Positions 1-7,645 are shown, numbered from the stretch's first letter. The stretch: 10,264 bases of DNA from Clostridiaceae bacterium (GCA_018383195.1 JAGZOP010000064.1:1-10264); one strand, 5' to 3'. Translations and numbers: made by a program. The notes: generated by a model not told the origin, from the letters alone.

Positions 1-691
1 AGGCGTGGTTCACCACCCAGTTGGGATCCATTCCGTGGAAATGGTACTGTAGGTCCGGCAGGAACAGGGTACTCATACCCACCGTGTCGATGAGCATATC
101 CTCGGTACCCTGAATGTTAAAGAAACGGACATTGACCCCGAAGCGGATGAAGCGGTCCGCCCCCTCGATCTGGTGAGAACACACATCCTCAGCCAGAAGC
201 AGCTTGCCGCAGTTCTGAAAGTAGAACGCCTCACAGGTGGGATACAGCTCCGCCAGGGCCTCCACAAAGTCAGCATCCAGGTTAGCCCGCTCCAGAACTG
301 GAAGCGCCGCTGCCAGCATATCCGTGGCCACGATCTGATACCGGCACTCCCGGAAGATCCGTTCCCGGTCCTCCTGACAGTCCCACATCTGACTCATGAG
401 GAACGCGTCGAAGCCTTTGCCCTTAAATTTGCTGCAGCCCATCACCATGAGCTGTACCGGAGCCTTGACATCCTTGAATTCCGCCATATGCTCCAGGGCG
501 GCAAAGCCTGCTGTCTTTTTATCGTGACAGAAACACTCCGCCGTCCCGATGTGTTTTTCCATCACGGCGGTCATTTCTGCTTTTCCAGGCATAGACACCG
601 GCTCTTTGAACAGCATCTGAATGAGATAGGGCCCGCCGGGACGGGAGCCTTTTTCATCATCCAGATTTTGCTGGAATACTTCATTGCTCAT
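1..691 (-). CDS. DUF4261 domain protein, C-terminus cut by window edge
   Basis: An open frame runs on the minus strand from ATG at 689-691 to the left edge without a stop (230 codons visible), so the gene is partial at its 3' end. The start is supported by AAGGAGG at 699-705, seven bases upstream. The visible protein begins MSNEVFQQNLDDEKGSRPGG and then has YLIQMLFKEP, a long alpha/beta region, and near the edge RFFNIQGTEDMLIDTVGMST followed by LFLPDLQYHFHGMDPNWVVN. That last stretch is what I recognise as the signature of DUF4261, a family of unknown biochemical activity that turns up in immunity-type gene clusters of polymorphic toxin systems. No signal peptide or membrane segment is seen, so it is probably cytosolic. 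It overlaps the dead gene upstream by ATGA. A second, divergent DUF4261 domain lies inside the giant protein of this window. Family assignment is by eye. Confidence 0.85.
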   Translation of the reverse strand, partial: MSNEVFQQNLDDEKGSRPGGPYLIQMLFKEPVSMPGKAEMTAVMEKHIGTAECFCHDKKTAGFAALEHMAEFKDVKAPVQLMVMGCSKFKGKGFDAFLMSQMWDCQEDRERIFRECRYQIVATDMLAAALPVLERANLDADFVEALAELYPTCEAFYFQNCGKLLLAEDVCSHQIEGADRFIRFGVNVRFFNIQGTEDMLIDTVGMSTLFLPDLQYHFHGMDPNWVVNHA

Positions 692-1068
692 TTCGTTTCC
701 TCCTTTTTGTTAGGGAATAACTTGAATGGAAACTCCAGTTCCTGCTGGACGATTTCTTGGGGCAGTTTCCAGGGATTGGCTCAGATACCAGTCCCGGTAG
801 GACCGCTTTTCCATGTCCTGCTCCTAAAGGTAGAGTTGGTAGCCGGCCTTATCCTCATCATCCCATGTGTCATGCTGTTTTTTGCCTGGACATGGCTTCC
901 GGCAACTGCATCCAATTCCTCCACCGTGCGGCTCGCGGCCCAGGCGTGGTCCATATAGCCGCATGGGAGAAAAGGATGCGATTATTGGATGTGCCCGCGG
1001 AGAACCGGGCAGAGGTAGTCCTGCTCCAGTTTGTTCCGGATTCCGCTCCAAGTGGATACGCTTGCCAT
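688..1068 (-). pseudogene. Degraded SF0329-like gene
   Basis: The ATG at 1066-1068 has AGGTGG just upstream and encodes ASVSTWSGIRNKLEQDYLCP, then VLRGHIQ, before a TAA at 982-984. This opening resembles the SF0329 family (small proteins starting with a W-S-K-L...-L-C-P pattern). Coding-like sequence continues in three pieces. The first is in the same frame (YMDHAWAASRTVEELDAVAG, about 957-877). The second follows a frame change at a run of six A (878-883): HDTWDDEDKAGYQLYL, a TAG at 824-826, then EQDMEKRSYRDWYLSQSLET. The third follows a change back at a run of four C: QEIVQQELEFPFKLFPNKKE, with a TGA at 688-690 that overlaps the next ATG. The two shifts cancel. The middle also looks shorter than in intact relatives (inference). 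Two stops plus two shifts make loss of function likely. Base-call error at the homopolymers cannot be excluded but would not explain the stops. Confidence 0.7.
699..705 (-). promoter_or_regulatory. Strong ribosome binding site for the DUF4261 gene
   Basis: AAGGAGG on the minus strand, seven bases before the ATG at 689-691. It sits inside the last codons of the upstream degraded gene. It fixes the start of a gene that has no stop in the window, and shows that this gene can be translated although the gene ahead of it is broken. Confidence 0.8.
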
Positions 1069-1079
1069 GTTACCACCTC

Positions 1080-1415
1080 TCAATCACAATAGATCCCCAC
1101 CACCAGGATATAGTCATCATCTCCATGGGCATAGTACCATATGGTTTCGTCATCAGGATAGAGCAGAAGCTGGTCGCCACCTGTGCCTTTCCAAAACTCG
1201 CCCGATACGCAATACCGCTCTCCATGGAGGGTCAGGTCAAATATTCCGAAAAGATCAATGATCGCGCCTGTGGATACATAGATGCCTGCGGTCAGCAGGA
1301 GAAACTTCCGAACCTGGGACGGAAGCGTAAAGCCCAGCACTTTTTCTCGATTTCCAATCTGCTCCTCTGAATGGTCAGTGTTTGAGTTTTCATCGCTTGC
1401 CGGGGCGCCTCCCAT
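1080..1415 (-). CDS. Small SUKH/SMI1-like putative immunity protein
   Basis: The preferred start is ATG at 1413-1415, which shares one base with the TGA stop of the giant gene (TGATG), giving 111 residues. A GTG at 1422-1424 is an in-frame alternative. Translation is probably coupled to the giant gene. The visible core is REKVLGFTLPSQVRKFLLLT (acidic/helical lead, LG-x-x-LP, hydrophobic helix), a central aromatic region with YCVSGEFWKGTGGDQLLLYP, and a tail with IWYYAHGDDDYILV. The LG-x-x-LP...R-x-F-L-L-L arrangement resembles the start of SMI1/KNR4 (SUKH superfamily) domains, many of which are immunity proteins against nuclease and other toxins. The protein is a little short for that fold and the match is by pattern only, so it could be another alpha/beta family. 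No export signal is seen. Confidence 0.75.
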   Translation of the reverse strand: MGGAPASDENSNTDHSEEQIGNREKVLGFTLPSQVRKFLLLTAGIYVSTGAIIDLFGIFDLTLHGERYCVSGEFWKGTGGDQLLLYPDDETIWYYAHGDDDYILVVGIYCD

Positions 1416-4400
1416 CAATCCCACCAGAGATACCAGACAGTGGACTGCCGCAGAACATCCGCCAGATTGCCCACTGTGGGTTCATCCTGCTCCTGATCCA
1501 CAATGTCCGGGCAGAAGCCGTACTGCTCTGTGGCTACCTCCATGGCCTTCTCCTGGGAAACAGGGGCCGGGAGGTCAAACTCCAACTCGTCGTGGCTCAT
1601 GGCGGCAGGGATGGCGCCATACTGCTCGAACCAGTATCTCGCTACTGCCATCAGGTCCGGGGTGTCGGGGCACTCATTCCAGTTGCCGAAGGGCAGGTAG
1701 GCGAAGATCTCCCAGGGGTTCTTTACCGGGATCTTGGCCAAAATGAGGGGATAGGTCATGTGGCCATCCGAATCCCAATAGCAGGAGAAGCGGTCATTGT
1801 CATAGCCGCCCTCCATCTCTCCAAGAATTTCCTCCTCCCAGTCCATGTCATCGTCCTCGGCTTCTTCCTTGCGCTGGCCGGTCAATGCCTCCAGGACTGC
1901 CTTGCCGTCCTTGATGGGGGCGGAGAGCATCTTCTTCCGGTACTCCGTCACGGTTTTGAGGTCAAATTCATAGCAGTCCGCGTCGTGCTCCGGGTCGGCG
2001 TTCATCACCAGGCACTCCAGCAGCGTCTCGTCGTCCGCTCTGATCAGCACCGGCACGAAGCCCTCATGGGCGGCGTCCCGCCTGGCGTAGCTGTATGCCG
2101 ACATGATGGGATCGTCATCTGCCATGGAAGGGAAATAGGTGCATTCACAGTCCAGATACTCCATGATGGCCTGAGCCACCTCGGAGGGCTCCAGCGTATC
2201 CTCGTCAAAGTTCTGCCCCTGCCAGTTGGCAAAGCGTTCTTCGATCACCTCTGCCATAGCCTGGTAGTAGTCCTCGTCAAAGGGGATGAACAGGTACGCC
2301 TCGTCCTGGATCTCCTCGGAGTAATTGCGCTCCGGCCCGATGACGCTGACGGCGTAGCTGTCGATATCGCTGGGATAGTAAGGGCTGTCGCTCTCTCCGT
2401 AGTAGTACCCGGCAAAGGCCGCGCCCTTCTCGTTGAATAGAGCGCCAAAGAGCTGTCCCTTCAGTACATCGCGGATGAAAGAACGCAAGTCCGCTTGCTT
2501 GATATCTGCCAGAAACGCCTGATACTGCTCGCTGTACCGCTCGATAAATTCCACACTCATCAGGTCATGCTCCATGCACCAGCGCAGGTAGATGGCCATG
2601 TGGTTATAGGCGTTGATCTCGTCCACCGGCAGATGCTTCTCCCGGATGGTCTCCAGATGCCAGGCAGCATCGTCCATATTGCCTATGAGGTTCCCGTCCG
2701 AAAGGGTGCCGCTGGTAGCGGCATTCTGACGGTCAGGCTCCGCCACAAAGCTGATGCCGTTCATTTTATCCAGCAGGGCGTCCGCGTCGTGGGCCAGTTT
2801 GTACTCCAGCTCGTCCCGGTAGAGGGGGAGCACCTGGTAGAAGTTGACCTCCTCGCCGCCCGGTAGGGTGCAGACCTCGCTGCCGTCCTCCGTCCCCTGG
2901 GGGGGCGTGAGAATGGCGGCGCACAGCTTCGTGTTCTCTGCAAAGTCCTCCTCATTGTCCATGGTATGGCCGAAACCCAGCCAAGTATCGCTGGCAATGG
3001 GCAGTCGGGCCAGGGTTTTCAACAGGCGGATGGGCCAGTACCACCGCTCATTCTTCAGATCCTCATGCTTCAGCTTCCAGTTCCTCGGCAGCGCGATGGC
3101 CAGCTCCGCCCGCTCCAGCTTGTATTCCGCCAGCGCCTCCGGCACATTCATCCGGTGGGCGCCCATGCCCATGGTGACCAGGGTGTAGTAGTCCCGCTCC
3201 TGGGAGGGCGGCACCACGCAGATGTCCACATGGATGTCCGGGGAAGACAGCTCATGGAACACATGCCCAAACTTGCCGAAATACTGCTGGATGTGCCCCT
3301 CGACGGCCTCCATTTCCTCCTCCGTATAGACCTCGGGAACACTGGATTCCTCATCCTGGGGGGCTTCACCGTCCGGGCCGTCCTCACGGTCATCATCCGG
3401 ACCGCCAGCCGATGACTCCCAGGAGATCTTTAGGGTCATCTGATCTTCCGGCAGGCCGACGCCGGGGCTGCGGGTGATGGCGTGCTTATCATCCTCCGCA
3501 AAACCGATGGTTTCCCCAGCGTGGAGTTCCATATCATTCTCCAGCACATAGGAGGCAAGGCTGGCTAAAAAGTCCCGCAGGTCGCCTGGCTCGGCATCGG
3601 TGCCCAGCACCTCCATCTCGTCCTTGCCGAACACATCCATGCCGTAGGTATAGCCGTTCATGCCGTTCTCATCCCGCCAAAGACCAAACCAAATCCAGTT
3701 GAAGATGGGCAGCTCGTCCTCCCGCATCATGTCTGCAAAGCCCTCGTAGAAGCGCGGTTCAAACACTACGCCGCTGGTGTAGATGCCGGTGGCGTATTTC
3801 TGGCGGCAGCAGGCAGCCACCAATTTGGTATAGAGTTTGCCCTTCTCCAGAACATCTTCCTCTTTGCCAAGCACCGCCACCATGATGTGGGCGCGGTGCT
3901 CCCTGGCAGCTTTTACGGCATCCTCCCACATATAGTTGTTTTCCGCGTTGGCCTCGGCTTCGCCGCCGGGAATGGGACAGGCCGCCAGACTGACGGCAGC
4001 GACCATGCCGCCCACCTCGAATACCAGAGCGTCGTCGCTCTTGTCCTCGCTTGCGTCGTATTCCTCCACGGGGATGTCCCATTTTTCCTTCATGTCCCGG
4101 ATGAACTGCGCCTTGTCCCATTCTCCCCTGGACAGCAGGACAAAGCCGGTGAAGACGCCCGTGTGGTCTGTCTCGCCGTCTGTTTCCGCCTCGCCCCGCT
4201 TTGCGATCTCCTCCTGGCACTCCCGGATCACCGCCGGGGCGTTCTCATCCTCAGGGTCCAGCTCCGCCCACCGCTGGGCGTAGGGAATGGCTTTCTCCTC
4301 CTGCTCAAAGAGATACTGATAGGCATAGGCCATCCGCATGTTCCACTCCGCCTTGTCCTGGCCCTCCTCCCGAACGGACTCCAAGACATCGATGGCGCGG

Positions 4401-7021
4401 AGCAGGGCCTTGTCTCCCTTGTAACGGGGCGTGCCCTCGTCATGGTCCCCAATGATGGCGTAGTTTTCCAGTGCCCGGGCCAGGGCGTAGGTCGTGCGGT
4501 AGTTCCGCCAGTCCTCCGGGATGGCGTTCAGCGCCTGGATACAGCGGGTGTACTCGTCCTCGTCGTTCCACTGCTCGATCTGTGCGAAAAACTCCTCCGC
4601 ATTCTCCGGGGTGTAAGGGATATAGTCCATGCCCGTCAGCGTCTCGTCCAACTCGGCGGCCTGCCCCTCGTCAGCCGGCTCCTCCTCAGGTGGCGCTTTC
4701 AGGTTCACCGTGCCCGCTTCACGGCGGAATGTGTGGAAGCTGGCCCAGGGAATGCCGCTGTCCTCAAAGAACGCCTTGGCCATCCTGAGTGCGGTGCGAA
4801 TGTCCCAGGCGATAAAGTCCACATAGCCGCAGAAGAGACCGGTGGCCCCGCCTGTGAGGGTGAGCACTTCCGGGCCTTCCCCGGAGGTGAACACCTCCTC
4901 CAGCTTGTCCCGGAAGTCGAAGAGCTTCTGGCTTCCTTCTTCCTCCCGCAGGGTATCCAGGGGATAGCAGAAGAAGCCCGCCACCGCGCCGTCGGCATGG
5001 AGAGCGTCCATGAAGTCGTTGTCTTCGTTCAGATAGCCGTTGATCAGAGGCACGCAGTTGGTGGAACCGGCGATCACATCCAGCCGCCAATCGGCGTCCG
5101 GGTCTTTATTGGGCTCCATTTTGTAGGCGAGGCAGCTGTCTAAGTACGCTTCCGGGGCGGTGGAGAGGTCCACCCCCCGCTCTTTCAGCTTGTCCGGCAG
5201 CTGGGAGAGGAGAAGGGAAGGCTCCGCCCTGGGCCCCTCCAGCACATCGAAGCCGTCGATATACCACATGTGGGAGATCTCACCCAGCACCTGGTCGGTG
5301 AGGGTGGTTAGCATCCACCAGGCCCGGCCTTCCTCTTTCCGCAGCATGGGCAGCAGCTTTTCACAGTAGGCGGAGATAGTAAAACTGTTTTCACCCTGCT
5401 CCTCCAACCAGATCTGCACGTCATCCCCGGAGATATCCCAGCCGTCGTCAGTGCGCAGGCCGATATCCCGGATGGGCTGGCGGCCCACCAGGATGTTCCA
5501 GTGTTCCAGCACCTCCTTGGGGACGTGCTTCTGGAAGTAGACCAGTTCAAACAGCTTGACCCTGTCCCCCTCCGGGGTGAGGATCAGCTCGTACTTCTCT
5601 CCGTTGAAGCCCATTTCGAAGGAGATCTCGTCAAAGACCAGGTTCAAAGTATCTTCCATTTGGGCCACAATCTCCGCGCCACGGGTGTGATCCTTGTCCT
5701 CGTCCATCATCTGGCGCAGTGCCCCTTCCATTTCGGCAAAGGTTTCCCACCAGTCCTCTGTCCGCTCCCGGAAGCACTCCGAGAACTGCGGCAGGGCAAT
5801 GCCTTTCTTGCACGAATCAATCAATTCTTTGGTATCCGCGTCATCCGGGCGGGCCTCCAGCGCCTTTTCAAAGTACCGAAGGGCGCGCCCCTCCTGGTCC
5901 AGATAATAATAGGAATAGCCCATGCGGAAGTTCCAGTAGTGGTCGCCCTCGAAGTATTCCTCATGGGGCTTCAGCAAAGCAATCGCCTTTTTGAGCATAT
6001 CTTTGCCGCCTGGCTTATTTGGGTCTGCCAGATTGTTATAAGCCCGGGCCAGCTCACTGTCCATCTCAGGAGTGCGTTCCTCGGCGGGGATGGCCTCCAG
6101 CGCGTCAATGATCTTCTGGTATTCGTCGGTTTCATGCCACTTCTGGCACCGCTGTAAAATGTCCATATCCGGCTCCTCCTCATTTTCTGGTTTCCAATCT
6201 TTAATCGGCTGGAACACGCCATGCTCATCCCGCTCAAAGGCGCAGGGGGCGGGCGTATTCAAAAGCGGGATAATGTCGGAATCGTCGTTGCAGATCGTGT
6301 TCAGCTTGTAAAGCCCGGCGTTGTTGGGGTCGTCCATGTAATCATCGCTCTCGTCACCGGCGGTGAAGCGCCAGCCGCTGTCCCAGTCGCCATCCGGCTC
6401 CTCCCGGTAGCAGTAGCCAACCTTGCAGCCCTCCACCGTGATGCGGTTGGTGGCGATGCAGCCATCGGCCCCAGCCCAGTCGGGGAGCAGATTCTTCATG
6501 TCCTCCGCCTTCACATGGTAGCTGCGGTTGCGGCCAGCGGACTCGTACAGCTCCTTTCGCAGCGCCGCCACCTGATGGGCCATCTCCTCGATCTCCTCAT
6601 CGCTCATCAGATCGTGGAGGTCATAGGACAGGGGATCTTGGGCGAAATCTGCCAGAGCCTTGTCCATAGCGTCGTGCTCCTCTGCCGTGGCTGTGACACG
6701 GATGCGGCGGGAGGGGGTGTTATACTCGTCCAGATCATGGAGGTTTACCCCGCCGCTGACACTACACTCCAGCAGGATAGCGGCCAGATCAGTGACGACA
6801 TCAATGGCGAAGTGAAAGTCGATCTCCACGCCATTGGAGTGGGTGAACTCAAGATACTCCACCGTTTGGTGGAAGTCCCAGTTCTGCTTGTCCAGCCCGA
6901 TCTTGGCAAAGATTTCGCTGAGGGGGATCTCCTCTTTCTTCTGGTCCTCCAAAAACGCCACAAGGTTCAGACTGTCATCGGAACCTCCAATAAAGTTGCC
7001 CCAGTATTTGCCGATATACAT
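1415..7021 (-). CDS. Giant multidomain polyimmunity-like protein (Imm68-like, Imm33, TPR, DUF4261, SUFU, DUF4253)
   Basis: An 1868-residue acidic protein with no signal peptide or membrane segment. Its ATG at 7019-7021 has GGAGG at 7030-7034. Domains read by eye: residues 1-160, Imm68-like (GGSDDSLNLVAFLED, then FAIDVVTDLAAILLEC); 178-272, Imm33/DUF2185 (ATNRITVEGCKVGYCYRE, DSGWRFTAGDESDDYM); 285-405, TPR helices; 406-790, unassigned; 805-940, a second TPR module resembling the first; 955-1200, DUF4261; 1203-1230, acidic linker; 1235-1420, SUFU (HVDICVVPPSQERDYYTLVT, WLGFGHTMDN); 1440-1700, unassigned, opening DDAAWHLE..AYNHMAIYLRWC (DUF7832-like at best); 1757-1868, DUF4253 (EIFAYLPFGNWNECPDTPDL, EQYGFCPDIVDQ, VWYLWWD). 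Imm33 and SUFU belong to published sets of polymorphic-toxin immunity families, and tandem fusions of such domains have been called polyimmunity proteins. The inferred role is binding and neutralising several incoming toxins in the cytosol; the TPR modules may act as spacers or docking surfaces. The toxins are not in view. SUFU and DUF4253 are the surest calls, Imm68-like the weakest. Confidence 0.92.
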   Translation of the reverse strand: MYIGKYWGNFIGGSDDSLNLVAFLEDQKKEEIPLSEIFAKIGLDKQNWDFHQTVEYLEFTHSNGVEIDFHFAIDVVTDLAAILLECSVSGGVNLHDLDEYNTPSRRIRVTATAEEHDAMDKALADFAQDPLSYDLHDLMSDEEIEEMAHQVAALRKELYESAGRNRSYHVKAEDMKNLLPDWAGADGCIATNRITVEGCKVGYCYREEPDGDWDSGWRFTAGDESDDYMDDPNNAGLYKLNTICNDDSDIIPLLNTPAPCAFERDEHGVFQPIKDWKPENEEEPDMDILQRCQKWHETDEYQKIIDALEAIPAEERTPEMDSELARAYNNLADPNKPGGKDMLKKAIALLKPHEEYFEGDHYWNFRMGYSYYYLDQEGRALRYFEKALEARPDDADTKELIDSCKKGIALPQFSECFRERTEDWWETFAEMEGALRQMMDEDKDHTRGAEIVAQMEDTLNLVFDEISFEMGFNGEKYELILTPEGDRVKLFELVYFQKHVPKEVLEHWNILVGRQPIRDIGLRTDDGWDISGDDVQIWLEEQGENSFTISAYCEKLLPMLRKEEGRAWWMLTTLTDQVLGEISHMWYIDGFDVLEGPRAEPSLLLSQLPDKLKERGVDLSTAPEAYLDSCLAYKMEPNKDPDADWRLDVIAGSTNCVPLINGYLNEDNDFMDALHADGAVAGFFCYPLDTLREEEGSQKLFDFRDKLEEVFTSGEGPEVLTLTGGATGLFCGYVDFIAWDIRTALRMAKAFFEDSGIPWASFHTFRREAGTVNLKAPPEEEPADEGQAAELDETLTGMDYIPYTPENAEEFFAQIEQWNDEDEYTRCIQALNAIPEDWRNYRTTYALARALENYAIIGDHDEGTPRYKGDKALLRAIDVLESVREEGQDKAEWNMRMAYAYQYLFEQEEKAIPYAQRWAELDPEDENAPAVIRECQEEIAKRGEAETDGETDHTGVFTGFVLLSRGEWDKAQFIRDMKEKWDIPVEEYDASEDKSDDALVFEVGGMVAAVSLAACPIPGGEAEANAENNYMWEDAVKAAREHRAHIMVAVLGKEEDVLEKGKLYTKLVAACCRQKYATGIYTSGVVFEPRFYEGFADMMREDELPIFNWIWFGLWRDENGMNGYTYGMDVFGKDEMEVLGTDAEPGDLRDFLASLASYVLENDMELHAGETIGFAEDDKHAITRSPGVGLPEDQMTLKISWESSAGGPDDDREDGPDGEAPQDEESSVPEVYTEEEMEAVEGHIQQYFGKFGHVFHELSSPDIHVDICVVPPSQERDYYTLVTMGMGAHRMNVPEALAEYKLERAELAIALPRNWKLKHEDLKNERWYWPIRLLKTLARLPIASDTWLGFGHTMDNEEDFAENTKLCAAILTPPQGTEDGSEVCTLPGGEEVNFYQVLPLYRDELEYKLAHDADALLDKMNGISFVAEPDRQNAATSGTLSDGNLIGNMDDAAWHLETIREKHLPVDEINAYNHMAIYLRWCMEHDLMSVEFIERYSEQYQAFLADIKQADLRSFIRDVLKGQLFGALFNEKGAAFAGYYYGESDSPYYPSDIDSYAVSVIGPERNYSEEIQDEAYLFIPFDEDYYQAMAEVIEERFANWQGQNFDEDTLEPSEVAQAIMEYLDCECTYFPSMADDDPIMSAYSYARRDAAHEGFVPVLIRADDETLLECLVMNADPEHDADCYEFDLKTVTEYRKKMLSAPIKDGKAVLEALTGQRKEEAEDDDMDWEEEILGEMEGGYDNDRFSCYWDSDGHMTYPLILAKIPVKNPWEIFAYLPFGNWNECPDTPDLMAVARYWFEQYGAIPAAMSHDELEFDLPAPVSQEKAMEVATEQYGFCPDIVDQEQDEPTVGNLADVLRQSTVWYLWWD

Positions 7022-7036
7022 CCGTCATGCCTCCTT

Positions 7037-7387
7037 TTATTCCGGCCACTCATCGCCGTCACAACGGCTGATGAAGTCATAGTGCAGGCTCTCAAAATAG
7101 TCGTTGGGATAGGATTCACCATCCTGATAAAGCTCCAGCCCATCCAGATCCATCATCTCATTGATATATGCAAGGGCATCATGGATACCCGCAATGTGTT
7201 CGTCCTGAAGTATTTCAGCCAGCACTTCTCTCTGCGCTGGTGTCAGTGCGGCGAAAAGATCGTTTTTTGCCTTGTTGTCATCCGTTTGGGGGAAACCATC
7301 ACCCTTGACCCACCGGGCGGTCATGCTGTCTTTCCGATCCACAAGACCGTCAATAAATGCTTTATACAGTTTCAGCTCCTTGCTCAT
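7037..7387 (-). CDS. DUF6547-like small acidic protein
   Basis: The start is the ATG at 7385-7387, because GGAGG at 7395-7399 lies seven bases before it; a longer reading from a TTG at 7411 would include that binding site and is rejected. The 116-residue protein opens MSKELKLYKAFIDGLVDRKD, has ARWVKGDGFPQTDDNKAKND and LTPAQREVLAEILQDEH, then AGIHDALAYINEMMDLDGLE, and ends FESLHYDFISRCDGDEWPE. It is mostly helical and soluble. I associate this pattern with DUF6547, a small family of unknown function; the family name is from memory. The TAA stop is 15 bases before the ATG of the giant gene, whose binding site fills the gap, so the two are almost certainly co-transcribed. The inferred role is another small immunity-type or accessory protein. 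Confidence 0.85.
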   Translation of the reverse strand: MSKELKLYKAFIDGLVDRKDSMTARWVKGDGFPQTDDNKAKNDLFAALTPAQREVLAEILQDEHIAGIHDALAYINEMMDLDGLELYQDGESYPNDYFESLHYDFISRCDGDEWPE

Positions 7388-7394
7388 GGCAGAT

Positions 7395-7399
7395 CCTCC
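7395..7399 (-). promoter_or_regulatory. Ribosome binding site that sets the DUF6547-like start
   Basis: GGAGG, seven bases upstream of the ATG at 7385-7387. It decides between that ATG and the upstream in-frame TTG at 7411. Confidence 0.75.
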
Positions 7400-7411
7400 A
7401 TTCCCAAGCAA

Positions 7412-7441
7412 TTTATTTCCGTATTAAACTCCCGTTGTCAA
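7412..7441 (-). promoter_or_regulatory. Candidate sigma-70-type promoter for the DUF6547/giant-protein operon
   Basis: On the minus strand a perfect -35 box TTGACA (7436-7441) is followed after 18 bases by AATAAA (7412-7417), which matches four of six -10 positions. The spacer carries the TAA that ends the reading frame of the KptA remnant. Transcription would start near 7405 and give a very short leader holding the GGAGG at 7395-7399. The position, just ahead of an apparently intact gene and just after a broken one, is sensible. The -10 is weak and the call rests on inspection only. Confidence 0.35.
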
Positions 7442-7451
7442 TGAGGGCAGC

Positions 7452-7625
7452 CTACCGGATGCGCCGGAGGGATTCCGGTTCCAGCAAAAGCTCCCGCAGG
7501 TTCGGGTCCTCAAAGAAGGACATGGGGCGGAACCTGTGTCGGCCCGGCCACAGCCGCTCCGTCGCCAACCGCTTCGCGGTCTGGAGCGCCTTCTCCCGGT
7601 CGCCCAGATAGGGATAGCGCCCGAT
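7452..7625 (-). pseudogene. Orphan 3' coding tail of an unidentified gene, joined to the KptA remnant
   Basis: In the frame shifted from the KptA remnant there is coherent protein-like sequence down to a TAG at 7452-7454: IGRYPYLGDREKALQTAKRL, then ATERLWPGRHRFRPMSFFED, then PNLRELLLEPESLRRIR. Its composition (charged helix, aromatic-rich FRPMSFFEDP, basic end) looks like the true C-terminus of a gene, whereas the KptA frame across the same bases gives a low-complexity Arg/Ser/Gly string. It does not resemble the known end of KptA. The simplest reading is a deletion that joined the 5' half of kptA to the 3' end of a neighbour, with the junction between about 7626 and 7645. I cannot name the donor family. 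Confidence 0.5.
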
Positions 7626-7645
7626 AGGAGGACTCCGCCAGCGGA

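Noticed and set aside
824..1076. Short minus-strand frames of 68 and 75 codons taken as separate genes
   Set aside because: They are fragments or shifted readings of the degraded SF0329-like gene; the better start and family match is the ATG at 1068.
3887..5143. 418-codon plus-strand open frame, with others of similar size at 1382-2440, 6221-7444 and 173-958
   Set aside because: All lie opposite clearly coding minus-strand sequence with recognisable domains. Their translations show Leu/Val/His-rich patterns typical of antisense shadows of GC-rich genes, and none has a convincing binding site.
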